A DNA stretch of 64,000 nucleotides from Adlercreutzia equolifaciens DSM 19450. GTDB lineage: Bacteria; Actinomycetota; Coriobacteriia; Coriobacteriales; Eggerthellaceae. The notes beneath the pieces are model-generated. The model saw nothing but the letters and a program-made list of their open reading frames with translations. It made no database searches and had not been told where the DNA came from. Of this stretch, positions 18,334 through 27,022 are shown in pieces. Each line of letters starts with the position of its first letter. Position 1 is the first letter of the stretch. The DNA lies in the NCBI RefSeq assembly GCF_000478885.1, contig NC_022567.1, forward strand, positions 1,860,001 to 1,924,000, given 5' to 3'. The translations under genes and the position numbers were made by a program.

Positions 18334-18766
18334 ATTTCGGCGCTTAATTCATGTGTACTTTTCAAGCTGCCACCCGTCTTTCGCGTTGTTCCGCGAAAAG
18401 CGAGCGAACGGAATAATACGCTACGGCAACAAGCGTGTCAACCATTTACACGCCCCCGGGCGTGTCTCCACGATTCCTCCCCAACCTCGAACGAGGAACT
18501 CGGCAACCGCGCTTTCTTCTTACTATATATAGAGACACTTGGACACCATATGTTGGATGAGAAAGCGCACCTCTCCCCCAAGGTATGGAAATCCTCCCTC
18601 ACTCATGATTTTTTTCGGCCGCGAACGGCGCGAATTCCCGCGCGGATGGGCTGAGGTCGGCTTGTGAATCCCTTCTGTGGGGGTCGTGAAGAGGCGCCAT
18701 CCGTGCTATGATATGAAACTAGTTTGCCCCAACGCACTAGATGCTCAACCAGGAGGATACTTTTAT
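18334..18766. other. Divergent intergenic region between the tRNA-tuf operon and the NlpC/P60 gene
   Basis: This 433-bp region has a strong minus-strand promoter at 18413-18441 and a possible plus-strand -10 (TATGAT at 18707-18712, no good -35) for the hydrolase gene. An AT-rich patch (TACTATATATAGAGACA, near 18522-18540) lies between them. I see no gene. Confidence 0.6.
18413..18441 (-). promoter_or_regulatory. Sigma70-type promoter of the tRNA-tuf-secE-nusG operon
   Basis: Read on the minus strand: a perfect -35 TTGACA (18436-18441), a 17-bp spacer and -10 TATTAT (18413-18418). The predicted start is about 70 nt before tRNA-Tyr. This is the best promoter match in the window and fits a highly expressed operon. 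Confidence 0.85.
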
Positions 18767-19930
18767 ATGAGTGAGCATACACGTCCCTTCAGCAGACGCG
18801 CCTTCGTCGGCGGAGCGGCCGCTTTCGGCATCTCGCTGTGCCTGCCCCCGCTCATGCCCGCCAAAGCCCACGCCGTCACGGCCGCCGAGAAGCAGGCCGA
18901 GGCCAACGCGGCACTTGAGAAGCTCAACGCCATGCAGGAGAAGCTCGACCGCGCCGAGGTCTCCCTCTATGCGGCTGAAACCGAGCGCGACGATGCCCAG
19001 GCCCGCATGGACGAGGCTCAGGGTCGCATCGATTCCGCTTCCTCGCGCATCAGCGAGCTGCAGGACAAGCTCGGCAACCGCGCCCGCTCCATGTACCGTT
19101 CCGGCTCGTCTACGTTCCTCGATCTTCTTCTGGGAGCCACCACGTTCCAGGCCTTCGCCTCGAACTGGGACCTCCTGAACGATATGAACCAGAACGACGC
19201 CGACATGGTGGAGGAAACCAAGACCCTGCGCTCCGAGGTGGAATCTGAGAAGGCCGTCTACGAGGAGCAGCGCAACGTCGCCGCCCAGAAGGCCGAGGAG
19301 GCCGAGGCCGTCAAGAAAGAGGCCGAGAGCCTCGTCTCCCAGATGCAGGACACCTACAACTCCCTGTCCGAGGAAGCGGCCCAGCTGCTCGCCGAGGAAG
19401 AGGCGGCCCGCGAGGCCGCGGCACTCGCCGCCGCCCAGGCCGCTGAAGAAGAGGCCCGTCGCCAGGCCGAGGAGGAAGAGCGCCGTCAGCAGCAGAGCAA
19501 CTCCGGAGGAAATTCGGGTGGCGGATCTGGCTCCGGCGGAAATTCCGGCGGCAGCTCGAGCGGTGGCTCCGGCAGCTCCGGCGGCGGCTCGTCGAACAAC
19601 TCGAAGCCCCAGACCGTTGGCGGCACGGCCGTCGATCGCGCCTACGGCGAGCTGGGCAAGCCCTATTCCTGGGGCGCCGTGGGGCCGGATTCCTACGACT
19701 GCTCCGGCCTGGTGAGCTACTGCCTGCTCGGCCGCCACAGCCGCTTGGGCACCGCCGCCAGCTTCATGGGCTACACGCGCGTCTCGAACCCCAAGCCGGG
19801 CGACATCTGCTGCAACGATCACCACTGCGGTATCTACATCGGCGACGGCCAGATGATCCACGCGCCGCGCACCGGCGACGTCGTGAAGATCTCCGCCGTG
19901 CATTCCGGCATGATCTACACGCGCTACTAG
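18767..19930 (+). CDS. Secreted coiled-coil NlpC/P60 peptidoglycan hydrolase
   Basis: A 387-residue exported protein. Residues 1-40 are a signal with a twin-arginine element (FSRRAFVGGAAAFG) and a probable AKAHA cleavage site. Residues 40-235 are a long coiled coil, 240-290 a Gly/Ser linker, and 290-387 an NlpC/P60 domain with the catalytic Cys in YDCSGLVSYC and His in HHCGIYIGDG. This architecture matches RipA/PcsB-like endopeptidases that cut peptide stems during cell separation. AGGAGG precedes ATG at 18767. A strong terminator follows. Confidence 0.9.
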   Translation: MSEHTRPFSRRAFVGGAAAFGISLCLPPLMPAKAHAVTAAEKQAEANAALEKLNAMQEKLDRAEVSLYAAETERDDAQARMDEAQGRIDSASSRISELQDKLGNRARSMYRSGSSTFLDLLLGATTFQAFASNWDLLNDMNQNDADMVEETKTLRSEVESEKAVYEEQRNVAAQKAEEAEAVKKEAESLVSQMQDTYNSLSEEAAQLLAEEEAAREAAALAAAQAAEEEARRQAEEEERRQQQSNSGGNSGGGSGSGGNSGGSSSGGSGSSGGGSSNNSKPQTVGGTAVDRAYGELGKPYSWGAVGPDSYDCSGLVSYCLLGRHSRLGTAASFMGYTRVSNPKPGDICCNDHHCGIYIGDGQMIHAPRTGDVVKISAVHSGMIYTRY

Positions 19931-19950
19931 GGCGCATCTGCCAGCTAGCG

Positions 19951-19978
19951 AAGGGGCTCCCGACGGGAGCCCCTTTTT
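19951..19978 (+). terminator. Intrinsic terminator of the NlpC/P60 gene
   Basis: Stem GGGGCTCCC/GGGAGCCCC with a 3-nt loop, extended by two A-T pairs and followed by five T residues on the plus strand. Confidence 0.9.
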
Positions 19979-19989
19979 CGTGCCGGTCT

Positions 19990-21180
19990 TTAAGCCTTCC
20001 CGTGGAAGAGGCTCACATAGTCGACAATAGCGTCGTGCAGGGCATTCAGGCCCTCCTCATCTTCCACCCATTGGTGGGTAAGCGGAGCCTCCGGCAGGGT
20101 GAACTTGCAGCTCTCCAGGGCCTGGTACACCTCGTTGGGGCCCATGGGCGCCCAGCCGTAGCTGCCGAAGGGAATGCCGACGCGCCCGGCCGGCGCCAAA
20201 CCGCGCATGTAGCAGAGAAACGACGCCACCGTGGGCATCATCGTCTTGTTGAGCGTCGGCGAACCCACGGCGATGTAGCGCGCATCCAGCACCTCAGCCA
20301 TGATATCGGAGATGTGGTTCACCTTCAGATCGAGCAAGCGCGCGGGAATGCCCATCTCGATGAAGGCCTCGGTGATCTCCGTGGCCATGGCCTCGGTGGT
20401 GTGCCACATGGAATCGTAGACCACGAGCGCGTACTCCTCGGGGATGCCGCTGCTCCACTTCTCGTACATCTCCAAGATCTCCGGCACATGGCTGCGCCAG
20501 ATGATGCCGTGGGCCGGGGCGATCATATCGAAGGCAAGACCGGAGAGCGCCTTTAGGGCCGCTTCCACATTCTTGCCGTAGGGCATGACGATGTTGGCGT
20601 AGTACTTCTGCGCCTGAACGAGCACCTCCGGCAGCCCCACCTCGTCATCGAAGCGTTTCGAGGAGGCGTAGTGCTGGCCGAAGGCATCGTTGGAGAACAG
20701 GATGCCGTCGAACTCGTCATAGGTAACCATGGAATCGGGCCAGTGCACCATGGGCGTCTGCACGAAGGCGAGCGTGCGCTTGCCGATGTTAAGGGTGTCG
20801 CCGGTCTTCACGCCCACGAGGTTAAGACCGTCCCCGTAATGGGCGCGAAGCCCCTGGACGCCCTTGGGCGCGCCGGTGACGATGGCGGCTGTCGGGGCGA
20901 TTTCAGCCAAAGCCGGAAGGCCGCCGGAATGATCCATTTCCACGTGGTTCGACACGATATAGTCGATGGAGGCAGGATCAATGATGTCGGCGATGCGGTC
21001 GATGAGCTCGCCGGTGAAGGGCTTCTTGCAGGTGTCGATGAGCGTGATCTTCTCGTCGAGGATAAGATAGGCGTTGTAGGTGCTTCCGCGCTCGGTGGTG
21101 TAGCCGTGGAAGTTGCGCTCGTTCCAATCGATGCCGCCCACCCAGAACACGTCGGGCTTGATCTCGATGGCCTTCAACAT
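19990..21180 (-). CDS. A-type flavoprotein (flavodiiron protein)
   Basis: A 396-residue protein with an N-terminal metallo-beta-lactamase-like diiron domain (NHVEMDHSGG carries the H-x-E-x-D-H ligands; later HWPDSM and APAHG) and a C-terminal flavodoxin domain (VVYDSMWHTTEAMA, FMN-binding GSYGWAP). Such proteins reduce O2 to water or NO to N2O and protect anaerobes. No rubredoxin or flavin reductase domain is attached, so a separate donor is needed. ATG at 21180 has AAGGAGA upstream. It is a single gene, convergent with the NlpC/P60 gene. Confidence 0.92.
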   Translation of the reverse strand: MLKAIEIKPDVFWVGGIDWNERNFHGYTTERGSTYNAYLILDEKITLIDTCKKPFTGELIDRIADIIDPASIDYIVSNHVEMDHSGGLPALAEIAPTAAIVTGAPKGVQGLRAHYGDGLNLVGVKTGDTLNIGKRTLAFVQTPMVHWPDSMVTYDEFDGILFSNDAFGQHYASSKRFDDEVGLPEVLVQAQKYYANIVMPYGKNVEAALKALSGLAFDMIAPAHGIIWRSHVPEILEMYEKWSSGIPEEYALVVYDSMWHTTEAMATEITEAFIEMGIPARLLDLKVNHISDIMAEVLDARYIAVGSPTLNKTMMPTVASFLCYMRGLAPAGRVGIPFGSYGWAPMGPNEVYQALESCKFTLPEAPLTHQWVEDEEGLNALHDAIVDYVSLFHGKA

Positions 21181-21548
21181 ATCGCTCTCCTTGTCTCGCG
21201 GTTGACGTTCGCATGGTAGCCCGAAACGCGACCACGAAGCCACGCAAACAGCCCCTGTTGGAGAATCGTTTGGATCTGCGTTGCATAAACTTTGGAGGTA
21301 TTGGCCACAAAAGCGACTTTTGGGTTTTCCGAATCCGCAATAATCTAACCTACCGCATCTTCTTTCAAAAACTAATATCGTTTCTCGTGTATTCTCTCGA
21401 CTGATTCTTCATCCTACAGCGCCATATGCCGCAAAGAGAGGAGAAGAGAAACCCAGAACTAGAGTTTGTGACCATTTTTTCAGAAGTTTTTGCAACGTGA
21501 ACCAAAAGAGCCGCCCGGAGGCGGCTCAAAGGCAGGACGAGAGACGAT
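21181..21548. other. Intergenic region upstream of the flavodiiron gene and downstream of putP
   Basis: This 368-bp stretch is more AT-rich than its surroundings. It contains the putP terminator (21508-21527) and must hold the flavodiiron promoter. AT-rich segments near 21340-21400 are candidates, but I cannot define a -35/-10 pair. No gene is seen. Confidence 0.5.
21508..21527 (-). terminator. Intrinsic terminator of putP
   Basis: An 8-bp perfect stem GAGCCGCC/GGCGGCTC with a CGGA loop, followed by TTTT on the minus strand, 21 bp after the putP stop. Confidence 0.85.
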
Positions 21549-23111
21549 CTACACGTCAAGCTCCATATAGGTGTCGAAGTCGTCGGTGACTTCCTTGCTG
21601 GGCTCAGGCGTGAGCTTGGAGACCACCACGATCACGAGCAGCGCCAGCAAAAAGCCGGGGAGCAGCTCGTACACGGCGAACCAGCCGCCGAGCGGGGCAA
21701 TGAGGTTCTTCCAGGCCACCACCGTCACTGCACCGGTGAGCATACCGGCCACCGCGCCCGGCAGCGTTGTGCGGCGCCAATACAGCGAGCACAGCATGAG
21801 CGGGCCGAAGGACGCGCCGAAGCCGGCCCAGGCGTAGGACACGATGTCGAAGATGGAGGAGTTCTGATCCATGGCCAAGAAGATGCCCAGAAGCAGAATG
21901 ACCGTCAGCGTAATGCGGGCCACGATCATGACCTGGTTGTCGGTGGCATCGCGCTTGATGAGGCCCTTGAAGATGTTGGTGGCCACCGCGGAACCGGAGA
22001 TGAGCAGGTAGCTGGAAGAGGAGCTCATGGCCGCCGCGAAGATACCCGAGACCACCAGGCCGCAGAAGAAGCTCGGCAGCAGCATCTTCGACAGCACGAT
22101 GAACACGGACTCGGCCGCCGACTGGGTGAGGAACTCGGTCGGGATGACCGCGCGGCCGATAAGGCCGATGCACACCGCTGAGGACAGGGAGACCACGAGC
22201 CAGATCATGGCGATGATGCGCGACTTCTTGATCTCGTCGGAGTGGCGAATGGACATGAAGCGGATGAGCACCTGGGGCATGCCGAAGTAGCCGAGACCCC
22301 ATGCCAGGCCGCTCACGATGGTGATGATGCCGTAGGTGCCGGCCGGACCGAACATGGGCTCGTTGCCCTCGATGAGCTGGTTGCCCGCCTCATCGAGCAG
22401 GGGCGTGGCAATCTCGGTGCCGGAGAGGAAGCCGGGAATGTTCTGCAGGAAGGTCACCGTGTTCTCAACGCCGCCCGCAGCGGTGACGGAGCCGATAAAC
22501 ACCGTGGCCAGGGCCAGAAACATGAGCGTGCCCTGCACGAGATCGGTGGTGCACACCGAGAGATAGCCGCCCATGAACGTGTAGAGGAACACGATGATGG
22601 CGCCGATGATCATCATCACGCCGTAGTCCCAGCCGAACAGCGTCGCGAACAGCTTGCCCACGGTGACGAAGCAGGAGGCGGTGTAGATGGTGAAGAACAA
22701 AAGGATGATGACCGCGGCGATGGTCATGAGGATGTGCTTCGTGTCATGGAAGCGGTTGGAGAAGAAGTCGGGCACCGTGATGGCGTTGCCGGCCTTCTCG
22801 GAGTACTTGCGCAGGCGTTTGGCCACGAACTTCCAGTTCAGATAGGTGCCGATGGCCAGGCCGATGGCCGTCCACATGGCATCCGACGCGCCGGTGAAGT
22901 AGGCCACGCCGGGCAGGCCCATGAGGAGCCACCCCGACATATCCGACGCTTCGGCCGACAGGGCCGTGAGCCACGGTCCCAGGCCGCGGCCGCCGAGGAA
23001 GTACTCCTCGGACGACGAGTTGGAGCGCTTGGCGTACACAAAGCCGATGACTACTACTACGACGAAGTAGAGCAGCATGGCAAGTACGACTTGCATATCG
23101 CTTTCGATCAT
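21549..23111 (-). CDS. putP: Sodium/proline symporter, PutP-like (SSS family)
   Basis: A 520-residue SSS-family transporter with about 13 transmembrane helices. It has the EEYFLGGRGLGPWLTALSAE segment, ASDMSGWLLMGLPG in helix 2 and AAAMSSSSSYLLISGSAV, the sodium-site region of PutP. Substrate by family is L-proline taken up with Na+. GGAAGGGG lies just before the ATG. It is monocistronic and divergent from the aspartate aminotransferase gene. Confidence 0.88.
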   Translation of the reverse strand: MIESDMQVVLAMLLYFVVVVVIGFVYAKRSNSSSEEYFLGGRGLGPWLTALSAEASDMSGWLLMGLPGVAYFTGASDAMWTAIGLAIGTYLNWKFVAKRLRKYSEKAGNAITVPDFFSNRFHDTKHILMTIAAVIILLFFTIYTASCFVTVGKLFATLFGWDYGVMMIIGAIIVFLYTFMGGYLSVCTTDLVQGTLMFLALATVFIGSVTAAGGVENTVTFLQNIPGFLSGTEIATPLLDEAGNQLIEGNEPMFGPAGTYGIITIVSGLAWGLGYFGMPQVLIRFMSIRHSDEIKKSRIIAMIWLVVSLSSAVCIGLIGRAVIPTEFLTQSAAESVFIVLSKMLLPSFFCGLVVSGIFAAAMSSSSSYLLISGSAVATNIFKGLIKRDATDNQVMIVARITLTVILLLGIFLAMDQNSSIFDIVSYAWAGFGASFGPLMLCSLYWRRTTLPGAVAGMLTGAVTVVAWKNLIAPLGGWFAVYELLPGFLLALLVIVVVSKLTPEPSKEVTDDFDTYMELDV

Positions 23112-23353
23112 GTTTCCCCTTCCGCGAGAATCCTTGCAACACGTTTGGAACTCCCAGGGTCGGTTTCGGCAAGAGGCGCCAGCGGGCCAGCCCCCAACGC
23201 CGCCCTGCCGAAACCGACACCGTATGGCCAGCCATTCTTGCGAAGCGCCATATTCCGTGTCGTTTCACTGACCTTTGGGATTATACTTTACCGCGATGGA
23301 GTGACACTCCGTATCTTATGCAGACGAGCAGTTTTACGGCGAAAGGACGGGAT

Positions 23354-24643
23354 ATGCCGCGCTACGCAGAGATGTCCAAGGCGGAATTGGAGGCCGAGCT
23401 AGCCGAGGTGCGCGCCCGCTACGGCGAGATGGCGGCCCGGGGCCTCAAGCTGAACATGGCCCGCGGGAAGCCTTCGGCCGCACAGCTGGAACTGTCGCTG
23501 CCCCTGCTGGATGTGCTGGACTCCGCCGCCGACCTTGCCGCCGAGGACGGCACCGACTGCCGCAACTACGGCGTGCTCGACGGCATCCCCGAGGCGAAAC
23601 GGCTCATGGCAACGCTTCTGGACGATGAGCCAGAGAACGTCATCGTGCTCGGCAATGCGAGCCTGACGGCCATGTACGACGCCATGGTGCGCTACCTGGT
23701 GTTCGGCGCCTTGGGAAGTACGCCCTGGGGGCGCTTGCCCGAAGTGAAGTGGCTCTGCCCGGTTCCCGGCTATGACCGGCACTTCTCGATTTGCGAAGAT
23801 CTCGGCATCGAGATGATTCCCGTCCCCCTTTGCGAGGACGGCCCCGATATGGAAGAAGTGGAGCGCCTCGTCGCCGCCGACGACACCATCAAGGGCATCT
23901 GGTGCGTGCCGAAGTACTCGAACCCCTCCGGCATCACCTACTCCGATGAGACGGTGCGCCGCCTCGCCGCCATGGAATGCGCCGCCCCCGACTTCCGCAT
24001 CTTCTGGGACAACGCCTACGCCGTGCACCATTTCTCCGACGATCCGGCCGAGCAGGACATCGTGCTCGATATCGCCGAGGCCTGCCGTGAGGCGGGCAAC
24101 CCCGATCGCTATCTGAAGTTCGGCTCCACGTCGAAGATCACCTTCCCCGGCGCGGGCGTGGCCGCTTTGGCCGCAAGCCCCGCCAATATAGCCGAGATCA
24201 AGCGGCACTTGGGCGTTCAGGCCATCGGTCACGACAAGCTCAATCAGTTGCGTCACGCCCGCTTCCTGGAAGAGGGCGCGCGCCTGCCCGAGCATATGGC
24301 CGCTCACGGCGCCCTCATGGGCCCGAAGTTCGAGCTCGTCGAAAAGAAACTGGCCGAAGAGCTTGCCGAGGCCGGTATCGCCACGTGGACCTCGCCGCGC
24401 GGCGGCTACTTCGTGAGCTTCGAGGGACCGGCCGGCACGGCGCGCCGCATCGTCTCCCTCGCCAAGGAGGCGGGCGTGGTCATGACGGGCGCCGGCGCCA
24501 CCTGGCCCTACGGCGACGATCCGGCCGACTCCAACATCCGCATCGCCCCGTCGCTGCCGCCTCTGGAGGAGCTGGAAGAGGCCATGGACGTCTTCACCTG
24601 CTGCGTGAAGCTGGCCGCCCTGGAGCAACTCGTCGAGGGATAG
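23354..24643 (+). CDS. Aspartate aminotransferase, group Ic-like
   Basis: A 429-residue PLP enzyme. The N-terminal LNMARGKPSAAQLELSLPLL signature is typical of the group Ic aspartate aminotransferases known from actinobacteria. The PLP-binding region has IFWDNAYAVHH and the Schiff-base lysine in FGSTSKITFPGAG. It should convert oxaloacetate and glutamate to L-aspartate. ATG at 23354 follows GAAAGGAC. It lies 157 bp before a D-aspartate-ligase-like gene on the same strand and may supply its substrate. Confidence 0.85.
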   Translation: MPRYAEMSKAELEAELAEVRARYGEMAARGLKLNMARGKPSAAQLELSLPLLDVLDSAADLAAEDGTDCRNYGVLDGIPEAKRLMATLLDDEPENVIVLGNASLTAMYDAMVRYLVFGALGSTPWGRLPEVKWLCPVPGYDRHFSICEDLGIEMIPVPLCEDGPDMEEVERLVAADDTIKGIWCVPKYSNPSGITYSDETVRRLAAMECAAPDFRIFWDNAYAVHHFSDDPAEQDIVLDIAEACREAGNPDRYLKFGSTSKITFPGAGVAALAASPANIAEIKRHLGVQAIGHDKLNQLRHARFLEEGARLPEHMAAHGALMGPKFELVEKKLAEELAEAGIATWTSPRGGYFVSFEGPAGTARRIVSLAKEAGVVMTGAGATWPYGDDPADSNIRIAPSLPPLEELEEAMDVFTCCVKLAALEQLVEG

Positions 24644-24696
24644 GCCCCTCCTCTTCGAGCAGGCTCGCGCTGCGGCTCGTCGTAAGGAAAAGTTAC

Positions 24697-24747
24697 GCCC
24701 TCCTTACGCTTTCGTCAGCTTTTGCTATGGGAAGCGTAATGGAGGGC
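24697..24747 (+). promoter_or_regulatory. Leader hairpin upstream of the D-aspartate-ligase-like gene
   Basis: Two long arms, GCCCTCCTTACGCTT (24697-24711) and AAGCGTAATGGAGGGC (24732-24747), pair over 15 bp with one bulged A and a 20-nt loop. It may be the terminator stem of the aminotransferase (a short CTTTCC follows) or part of a regulatory leader with the next hairpin. Confidence 0.55.
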
Positions 24748-24760
24748 TTTCCTATCATTT

Positions 24761-24791
24761 CTCCTGAACGAAAACGAGCGATGTTCAGGAG
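24761..24791 (+). promoter_or_regulatory. Hairpin sequestering the ribosome binding site of the ligase gene
   Basis: A perfect 9-bp inverted repeat CTCCTGAAC (24761-24769) / GTTCAGGAG (24783-24791) with a 13-nt loop. The right arm contains the AGGAG Shine-Dalgarno sequence used by the ATG at 24801, so the folded RNA would hide it. This is a visible structure; regulation by it is inferred. Confidence 0.6.
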
Positions 24792-24800
24792 ATGAGTTTC

Positions 24801-26201
24801 ATGGAGAAGACGGACGCCCCCGATGTGCTGCCGGTGATCCTCGGCGGAGACATCGGCGCCTACAGCCTCGCCCGGGCCTTCCACGAAGCTTACGGCATCG
24901 TGCCCTTGGTACTTTCCCAGGCCGACTGCCACATGTGCGGCGACTCCTCCATCCTCGTAAATCGCGTGGTGCCGCACCTTGAGCGGCCGGCGGTGCTCCT
25001 CTCCACCTTGGCCAACACTGCCGAGTGCTTCGGCAACCGCCCGCTGCTTTTGCTCGGCTGCGGCGATTGGTACGTGCGGCTCATCGTCGAGAACCGCGCC
25101 GTGCTGGAGAAGTCCTTCATCATCCCCTACATTGGCGAGGAATTGCTGAACCGACTCACCGAGAAGGATCGCTTCTATGAGCTGTGCGCGGAAGTCGGCG
25201 TGCCCGTGCCGCGCACCGTGGTGTTCGACGCCAGCGCAGACGGCGACGACCCGGCCACCGTGACACTTCCCTTCCCCTTCCCCGTGGTGGCGAAGCCCGC
25301 ATCCTCGGCCGCCTACCACTACGCCGACTTCCCCGGCAAGCAGAAGGTCTTCTTCCTGCGCGACGCGGCGGAGCTTCGGGCGACGCTTGCGGCCGTGCAG
25401 AGCAGCCGCTACGAGGGGAAGCTCCTCATCCAGGAGATGATCCCCGGCGACGACACGAGCATGCGCATCCTCACCACCTACTCCGATCGGGACGGAAAGG
25501 TGCGCTTCGCCTCTTTCGGCCAGACGCTTTTGGAGGATATGCGGCCCATGGGCGTGGGCAACCCGCTCGCCATCGTGAGCCGCACCGACGAGACGATCGT
25601 GGCCGAGGCCGCGCGCCTTCTGGAGGCCGTGGGCTACACCGGTTTCGCGAACTTCGACATCAAGGTGGACCCGCGCGACGGCAGCCACCGTTTCTTCGAG
25701 ATAAACACGCGTCTGGGTCGCAGCAACTACTACGTGACCGCCGCCGGCGACAACGTGGCCCGCTGGCTCATGGACGACCTCGTGCTGGGCCGACCCCTGC
25801 CCGAAGGGCTCACGGTGGCACGGGGCGAGTCGCTCTACACCGTGGCGCCCAAGGCCATCCTGCTCGACTACATCCGCGACGACGCCCTGCGTCGGGAGGT
25901 GCGGGGGCTGTACGCGCTCGGCCGCGATGCCGATCCGCTGGACTATCCGGCCGAGAAGAGCCTGCGCCGGCGCCTGTACCCCCTCGTCTTCGCGTTCCGC
26001 CAATGGAAGACCTGCCGGGCCGCCATGGCGGATAAGCGGGCCCGGGAGAAGGCGGCGGAGGATTTGGAAGGCGCCGGGGCCACAGCCGATCACCGCACGA
26101 AGGGGACTGCCTCCGGCAAAGACGACGAGCATGTTGCCTCCGCCTCGCCGGAGCTCCCGTTGGCAGACGGGCTGGCGGCCTGTGCGAAAGCGGCATCGTG
26201 A
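24801..26201 (+). CDS. ATP-grasp carboxylate-amine ligase, D-aspartate ligase-like
   Basis: A 466-residue ATP-grasp protein. It opens with PVILGGDIGAYSLARAFHE; the ATP-binding part includes PFPVVAKPASSAAYHYADF and the metal-binding FFEINTRLGRSNYY. Similar proteins (for example Aslfm of Enterococcus faecium) add D-aspartate to the lysine side chain of the peptidoglycan stem, using an aspartate racemase encoded nearby, as here. ATG 24801 is preferred to 24792, which abuts the AGGAG sequence. The last 60 residues are a charged, low-complexity tail. The stop overlaps the next start (GTGA). The exact amino acid substrate is inferred from the neighbours. Confidence 0.78.
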   Translation: MEKTDAPDVLPVILGGDIGAYSLARAFHEAYGIVPLVLSQADCHMCGDSSILVNRVVPHLERPAVLLSTLANTAECFGNRPLLLLGCGDWYVRLIVENRAVLEKSFIIPYIGEELLNRLTEKDRFYELCAEVGVPVPRTVVFDASADGDDPATVTLPFPFPVVAKPASSAAYHYADFPGKQKVFFLRDAAELRATLAAVQSSRYEGKLLIQEMIPGDDTSMRILTTYSDRDGKVRFASFGQTLLEDMRPMGVGNPLAIVSRTDETIVAEAARLLEAVGYTGFANFDIKVDPRDGSHRFFEINTRLGRSNYYVTAAGDNVARWLMDDLVLGRPLPEGLTVARGESLYTVAPKAILLDYIRDDALRREVRGLYALGRDADPLDYPAEKSLRRRLYPLVFAFRQWKTCRAAMADKRAREKAAEDLEGAGATADHRTKGTASGKDDEHVASASPELPLADGLAACAKAAS

Positions 26202-26929
26202 GCGGGCGCTTGGTAGGCGTGCTCGGCGGCACTGGACCTGCGGCCACGGCCTACTTCCTGCAGCGGCTCGTCGAGCGCACCGAGGCCCGCTGCGACCAGG
26301 ATCACGTGCGCACCCTCGCCTTCAACGACACGGCCATCCCCGACCGCACGGCGTTTCTGCTGGGACGAAGCGACCGCTCTCCCCTCGAGGCGCTCATCGA
26401 GGATGGGCGTCTTCTGGAAGCCTGCGGCTGCGATCTTCTGGCGCTGCCCTGCAACACGGCCCACGGCTTCTTCGACGAACTGCAGGGCGCCTTGGGCATC
26501 CCCGTCGTCCACATGGTGCGCGAGACTGCCGCCGCCGCATCCGCTGTGGGCTTGGCGCGCATCGGCGTGCTCGCCACGAGCGGCACCGTGGCCGCCGACC
26601 TGTACGGGCGCGAGGCCGCACGGCTCGGCGTGGACTGCCTTTATCCGGACGCGACGACCCAGGGGCAGGTGAACCGCGTCATCTTCGACGAAGTGAAAGC
26701 AGGACGGCCCGTGGATGCGGCGGCACTCGAGCGGCTGGCGGCTCCCTTGCGGGCTGCGGGCTGCGACGGCGTCGTGCTCGGATGCACCGAGCTGTCTTTG
26801 GCCTTCGGCGGCGTGACGCGGGCGGCAGGACTTCCCGTGGTAGACGCCTTGGACGTACTAGCCGACTGCGTCATCATGCGTGCCGGCCGGCCGTCGAAAA
26901 CCTCGAAAAACTTGTCACTTCAAAACTAG
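26198..26929 (+). CDS. Aspartate racemase
   Basis: A 243-residue member of the aspartate/glutamate racemase superfamily. It begins VGVLGGTGPAATAYFLQRLV and has the two catalytic cysteines in LPCNTAHGFF and LGCTELSLAFGG, the two-base mechanism without PLP. The GGTGPAAT motif and length favour aspartate racemase over MurI glutamate racemase. The GTG start overlaps the ligase stop by 4 bases, so the two are translationally coupled, and L-Asp to D-Asp conversion would feed the ligase. Confidence 0.88.
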   Translation: MSGRLVGVLGGTGPAATAYFLQRLVERTEARCDQDHVRTLAFNDTAIPDRTAFLLGRSDRSPLEALIEDGRLLEACGCDLLALPCNTAHGFFDELQGALGIPVVHMVRETAAAASAVGLARIGVLATSGTVAADLYGREAARLGVDCLYPDATTQGQVNRVIFDEVKAGRPVDAAALERLAAPLRAAGCDGVVLGCTELSLAFGGVTRAAGLPVVDALDVLADCVIMRAGRPSKTSKNLSLQN

Positions 26930-27022
26930 CCATTTGACCTGCAGTTTTCTTTGATATCACCAGGTCAGGAGCTTGGCAAGTTTTCCGCGCTTTGCGACAC
27001 GAGCTTTCAGGAAGGATCCCTT

